Source of the DNA: DASTSN01 sp035549175
GTDB taxonomy: Bacteria; Bacteroidota; Bacteroidia; Chitinophagales; Chitinophagaceae
Direction of reading: 5' to 3'
Length of the DNA: 9,239 nucleotides
NCBI GenBank assembly: GCA_035549175.1
Contig: DASZRL010000051.1
Span: 1-9,239 of the forward strand
In this document: positions 7,003 through 9,239 of the stretch, piece by piece
Numbering within the stretch: position 1 is the stretch's first letter
Layout of the letters: each line of letters begins with the position of its first letter
Notes under the pieces: model-generated
What the model saw: the letters and a program-made list of their open reading frames with translations, nothing else
Databases searched by the model: none
What the model was told of the DNA's origin: nothing
Position numbers and translations under genes: made by a program

Positions 7003-7698
7003 TCAGCCACCCTGGACCAGTTCCCGGAGCCGGCGGGCCAGTTCCGCCACACCCCGGGTAGCCGGCAATTCAATGGGGATGGCGCGCAGGTCAGCCCGGG
7101 GGATCTTTTTATCGACGATAAATACCGGTACCTGCGGACGTGTATAATGGACCAGCCCGGCGGCGGGATACACGACCAGGGAAGTACCCACCACGGCAAA
7201 ATAATCGGCTTCATGCACCAGCCGGACGGCCTCGTCCAGGAGGGGCACGGGTTCCTCAAACCAGACAATATGCGGCCGGAAGGGGGCCCCATCTTCCGCC
7301 AGGTCCTCCAGGTGCATATCTCCCCGGATGTCGCGCACCAGGTTCTCGTCCCGGTCACTGCGCATCTTGAATATCTCCCCGTGCAGGTGAAGCACCCGCC
7401 GGGACCCGGCACGCTCATGCAGGTCATCTATATTCTGGGTGATGATATCGGTATCGAAGTCTTCCTGGAGTTCCGCCAGCGCCTGATGGGCGGCATTAGG
7501 CTGCGCGGCCGCCACATCACGGCGGCGCATGTTGTAAAAGTCCAGAACCAACTGGGGATTGCGCCGCCAGGCCCGCGGCGTGGCTACTTCCTCGATGGCA
7601 TACCCCTCCCACAAACCATCGCTGTCCCGGAAGGTCCGCAGCCCGCTTTCCGCGCTGATCCCAGCGCCCGTTAGTACCACCAGTCGTTTCTTCGCCAT
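7003..7698 (-). CDS. NAD-dependent protein deacylase, CobB/SIRT5-like sirtuin lacking the zinc site
   Basis: The 231-residue protein is a Sir2-family deacylase, which removes acyl groups from lysines while splitting NAD into nicotinamide and O-acyl-ADP-ribose. Visible motifs are GAGISAESG (11-19) and the TFRDSDGLW loop (22-30) for NAD binding, TQNIDDLHERAG (87-98), the catalytic His106 in HLHGEIF, and GTS (171-173). Tyr55 and Arg58 (YNMR) match the YxxR pair of class III sirtuins that favours succinyl, malonyl and other acidic acyl groups. The small domain between about 111 and 145 has no cysteine, and the whole protein has none, so the usual Cys4 zinc site is absent; I recall that this is also so in other Bacteroidota relatives. 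The ATG is the only possible start because an in-frame TAA lies four codons upstream. GGAGG abuts it directly. The gene follows the EVE gene by 12 bases. cobB would be the nearest symbol. Confidence 0.93.
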   Translation of the reverse strand: MAKKRLVVLTGAGISAESGLRTFRDSDGLWEGYAIEEVATPRAWRRNPQLVLDFYNMRRRDVAAAQPNAAHQALAELQEDFDTDIITQNIDDLHERAGSRRVLHLHGEIFKMRSDRDENLVRDIRGDMHLEDLAEDGAPFRPHIVWFEEPVPLLDEAVRLVHEADYFAVVGTSLVVYPAAGLVHYTRPQVPVFIVDKKIPRADLRAIPIELPATRGVAELARRLRELVQGG

Positions 7699-7710
7699 CC
7701 TCCGGTTGGT

Positions 7711-8121
7711 TTATTTTTCTCCTGCCAGCTGCAGGACCGCCTTCCATTCCCGCTCGGTCACGGGCTGTACGGAAAGCCGGCTGATCCGTACCAGGGCCAT
7801 ATCGGCCAGGCGCCTGTCCGATTTAATCTGTTCCAGGGTTACCGGATTTTTCAGCCGCCGCTCAGCCTGCAGGTCAACCGCCACCCAGGCCGTGTCATCG
7901 GTGGTGGGATCCTGATAGGCCTCCCGGACCACCCGGGCGATGCCCATGATGGCAAGTCCCTCATTACTGTGGTAAAATAATACCTGGTCCCCCATTTTCA
8001 TGGAGCGCAGATGAAGGCGGGCTGCATAATTCCGAATGCCGTCCCAGAAGGTTTGTCCGTCCCGTTCAAACTGGTCCCAGCTGTATTTGAAGGGTTCCGA
8101 CTTTACCAGCCAATATGCCAT
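7711..8121 (-). CDS. EVE-domain protein
   Basis: The 136-residue protein is a single EVE domain, related to human THYN1 and to the YTH/ASCH/PUA-like fold group, whose members bind modified bases in DNA or RNA. Conserved features are the N-terminal YWLVKSEP (3-10), FWDGIRNYAARLHLRSMK (25-42), GDQVLFYHSNEG (44-55), the IMGIARVVREAYQDPT strand and helix (58-73), and the ending VQPVTEREW (118-126). Length is normal for the family. The frame stays open upstream to 8262, but the start at 8121 is right because the conserved EVE sequence begins there and the upstream part has no conserved character. A TAATTTTG box 39-46 bases upstream is a good promoter candidate. The sirtuin gene follows 12 bases after the stop in the same frame, so the two are probably one transcript. 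The ligand is unknown. Confidence 0.92.
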   Translation of the reverse strand: MAYWLVKSEPFKYSWDQFERDGQTFWDGIRNYAARLHLRSMKMGDQVLFYHSNEGLAIMGIARVVREAYQDPTTDDTAWVAVDLQAERRLKNPVTLEQIKSDRRLADMALVRISRLSVQPVTEREWKAVLQLAGEK

Positions 8122-8159
8122 GGTATCCGATTTTGGAGCCGCCGGGAAATAGCGGCGGG

Positions 8160-8189
8160 CAAAATTACGGGACAGGGATGTAAAAAAAA
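8160..8189 (-). promoter_or_regulatory. Candidate promoter of the EVE-sirtuin operon
   Basis: On the minus strand TAATTTTG (8167-8160) matches the Bacteroidota -7 consensus TAnnTTTG exactly. A T-rich tract (complement of the A run at 8182-8189) about 15-20 bases upstream could act as the -33 element. The predicted transcript would begin near 8153, about 30 bases before the EVE start at 8121. Confidence 0.5.
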
Positions 8190-8233
8190 TCCCGGTTCCG
8201 AAATCCGCCGGCAGCCGGGCTGCGTATCTGATG

Positions 8234-8260
8234 GCGGTCGCCTGATTAACCGGCAACCGC
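8234..8260. repeat. Imperfect inverted repeat between the EVE and FAS1 genes
   Basis: GCGGT (8234-8238) and GCC (8240-8242) pair with GGC (8252-8254) and ACCGC (8256-8260), with one C-A mismatch and a nine-base loop. No T run follows on either strand. It may be an operator in the divergent promoter region or chance in GC-rich DNA. Confidence 0.25.
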
Positions 8261-8296
8261 ATCTAGCAAATCCTTTTTCATTAAAAATTCTTCACC

Positions 8297-8854
8297 ATGA
8301 AACATTTGAAAATGGCGGCCGTCCTGATGACGGCACTGTTACTGGGAATGGTATCTTTTGGCCAGCAGGAAAAGACCGTGGAAGTGGGCGGCGCCCCGAT
8401 GTATCCTTCCCGCAACATCGTGGAAAATGCCCTGAACTCCCGGGACCATACGACCCTGGTGGCCGCGGTCAAGGCCGCCGGGCTGGTCCAGACCCTGGAA
8501 GGCAATGGACCGTTCACGGTGTTCGCTCCGACCAATGAAGCCTTTTCCATGTTGCCTGCCGGGACGGTCGACAACCTGCTGAAGCCCGAAAACAAGGCTA
8601 CCCTGACCAAGGTGCTGACCTATCATGTCATCGCCGGAAAACTGGACTCCCGGGAACTGGCCCGGATTATCCGCAAAGGCCATGGCTCGGCCGAACTGAA
8701 GACGGTGGCCGGCGGACGGCTCTGGGTCATGATGGATGGCAAAGACATCGTCCTCAAGGATGAAAAGGGCGGTATGGCGAAAGTGACCATCCCGGATGTG
8801 TACCAGCGTAACGGGGTGATCCATGTCATCGACCATGTGGTCCTTCCCAACTGA
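8297..8854 (+). CDS. Secreted FAS1 (fasciclin-like) domain protein
   Basis: The 185-residue protein has a signal peptide (MKHLKMAAVLMTALLLGMVS, cleavage probably near FGQ-Q) followed by one FAS1 domain at about residues 48-184. The family marks are visible: the H1 segment GPFTVFAPTNEAF (71-83), the central LTYHVIAGK (107-115) with the conserved Tyr-His, and the H2-like ending NGVIHVIDHVVLP (172-184). Single-domain FAS1 proteins are exported and act in adhesion or as small soluble binding proteins; the partner cannot be seen here. The residues between the signal peptide and the domain (VGGAPMYPSRNIVENAL) are typical of the Bacteroidota group. The gene stands alone, divergent from the EVE gene and ended by a strong terminator. 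No Shine-Dalgarno is seen; the region before the start is A/T-rich (TTAAAAATTCTTC). Confidence 0.93.
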   Translation: MKHLKMAAVLMTALLLGMVSFGQQEKTVEVGGAPMYPSRNIVENALNSRDHTTLVAAVKAAGLVQTLEGNGPFTVFAPTNEAFSMLPAGTVDNLLKPENKATLTKVLTYHVIAGKLDSRELARIIRKGHGSAELKTVAGGRLWVMMDGKDIVLKDEKGGMAKVTIPDVYQRNGVIHVIDHVVLPN

Positions 8855-8961
8855 GGGCGGGGACCCAGGCGATGATCGGAGAGGTCCTCCCGCAATTAAA
8901 GCTTCCCGGAAAAATGATCTGATTCCCTATGTTGTAACCGCTGTATGTGCAGGGCAAACCC

Positions 8962-8997
8962 GGCCGGTTCCTTCCCAGGAAGGACCGGCCATTTTTT
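8962..8997 (+). terminator. Strong intrinsic terminator after the FAS1 gene
   Basis: GGCCGGT (8962-8968) pairs with ACCGGCC (8984-8990), and CCTTCC (8970-8975) pairs with GGAAGG (8978-8983), leaving one bulged T and the loop CA. A run of six T follows at 8992-8997. This is a 13-bp stem with a proper T tract on the plus strand. It also lies just beyond the stop of the convergent gene, but the minus-strand side lacks a good T run. Confidence 0.9.
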
Positions 8998-9004
8998 GGA
9001 TGGC

Positions 9005-9238
9005 CTACCAGCCGCTGGCCAGCACATCGGCCAGGTGCATGGTGCGGATCGCATATCCTTTCTTGTCGATATATCCCTGCAGATGCATGAGGCAGGACAG
9101 GTCGGTGGAGATAAGGTAGTCGGCGCCGGTAGCCAGGGCATTTTCCACCTTTTGCTCGCCCATGGCCACCGAAATGGGCTCGTATTTCACGGCAAAGGTT
9201 CCGCCGAAGCCGCAGCAGGTTTCCACGTCATTCATTTC
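9005..9238 (-). CDS. CCG-domain iron-sulfur protein, LutA/YkgE-like, C-terminal part (truncated by the window edge)
   Basis: The last 77 codons of a minus-strand gene are visible. The frame is open to the window edge, and the Met at 9235 is internal because the conserved motif begins only a few residues later. CCGFGGTFAVKYEPISVAMG is the hallmark of the C-terminal CCG (cysteine-rich) domain of LutA/YkgE proteins and of related GlpC/HdrB-type subunits. A further Cys in DLSCLMHLQGY and the ending MHLADVLASGW also fit LutA. In LutABC systems this protein is an iron-sulfur subunit needed for L-lactate oxidation. The LutB and LutC genes would lie upstream on this strand, outside the window, so the operon is not confirmed. 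The gene is convergent with the FAS1 gene. Confidence 0.85.
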   Translation of the reverse strand, partial: EMNDVETCCGFGGTFAVKYEPISVAMGEQKVENALATGADYLISTDLSCLMHLQGYIDKKGYAIRTMHLADVLASGW

Positions 9239-9239
9239 C

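Noticed and set aside
8122..8262. N-terminal extension of the EVE frame
   Set aside because: The conserved EVE domain starts at the Met at 8121, the extra residues resemble no domain, and the extension runs over the candidate promoter.
1..9239. Defence island, mobile element or CRISPR array
   Set aside because: No transposase, integrase, restriction, toxin-antitoxin or cas-like protein and no direct repeat array was found; the EVE and sirtuin genes alone do not make a defence system.

Overview
The window reads as ordinary chromosomal housekeeping and accessory DNA from a GC-rich member of the Bacteroidota, most likely a Chitinophagaceae-like organism. This rests on four things: a Bacteroidota-type GyrA, a GYF_2-domain membrane protein and a cysteine-free CobB-type sirtuin of the kind common in that phylum, promoter-like boxes matching the TAnnTTTG consensus, and the near absence of Shine-Dalgarno sequences before most start codons. 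The species cannot be named from the sequence.

Layout. Positions 1-2802 (minus strand) carry gyrA (193-2802), followed 27 bases downstream by the 5' part of a secreted protein gene (1-165) that runs off the window. A 330-base AT-rich divergent intergenic region (2803-3132) holds candidate promoters for gyrA and for a plus-strand gene encoding a single-pass membrane protein with an N-terminal GYF_2 domain (3133-4584). Next on the plus strand are a Lys9-like saccharopine dehydrogenase (4685-6019) and a small cupin (6024-6365) that look translationally coupled, then a small secreted tyrosine-rich protein (6487-6864).

A perfect 12-bp inverted repeat flanked by A and T runs (6890-6918) separates that gene from a convergent minus-strand pair: an EVE-domain protein (7711-8121) followed 12 bases later by a CobB/SIRT5-like sirtuin (7003-7698). 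The two share a reading frame, with one TAA between them. Divergent from the EVE gene is a secreted FAS1 (fasciclin) protein (8297-8854) with a strong terminator (8962-8997). The window ends inside the 3' part of a minus-strand CCG-domain iron-sulfur protein of the LutA/YkgE type.

Functionally the window covers DNA topology (GyrA), amino-acid metabolism (saccharopine dehydrogenase, perhaps lysine breakdown), NAD-dependent deacylation (sirtuin), probable lactate oxidation (LutA-like fragment), and several envelope or secreted proteins. I found no mobile element, CRISPR array, tRNA, rRNA or recognisable defence island, and nothing that clearly amounts to an undescribed system. The items most worth a second look are the EVE-sirtuin pair, the zinc-site-less sirtuin, and the domain architecture of the GYF_2 membrane protein.
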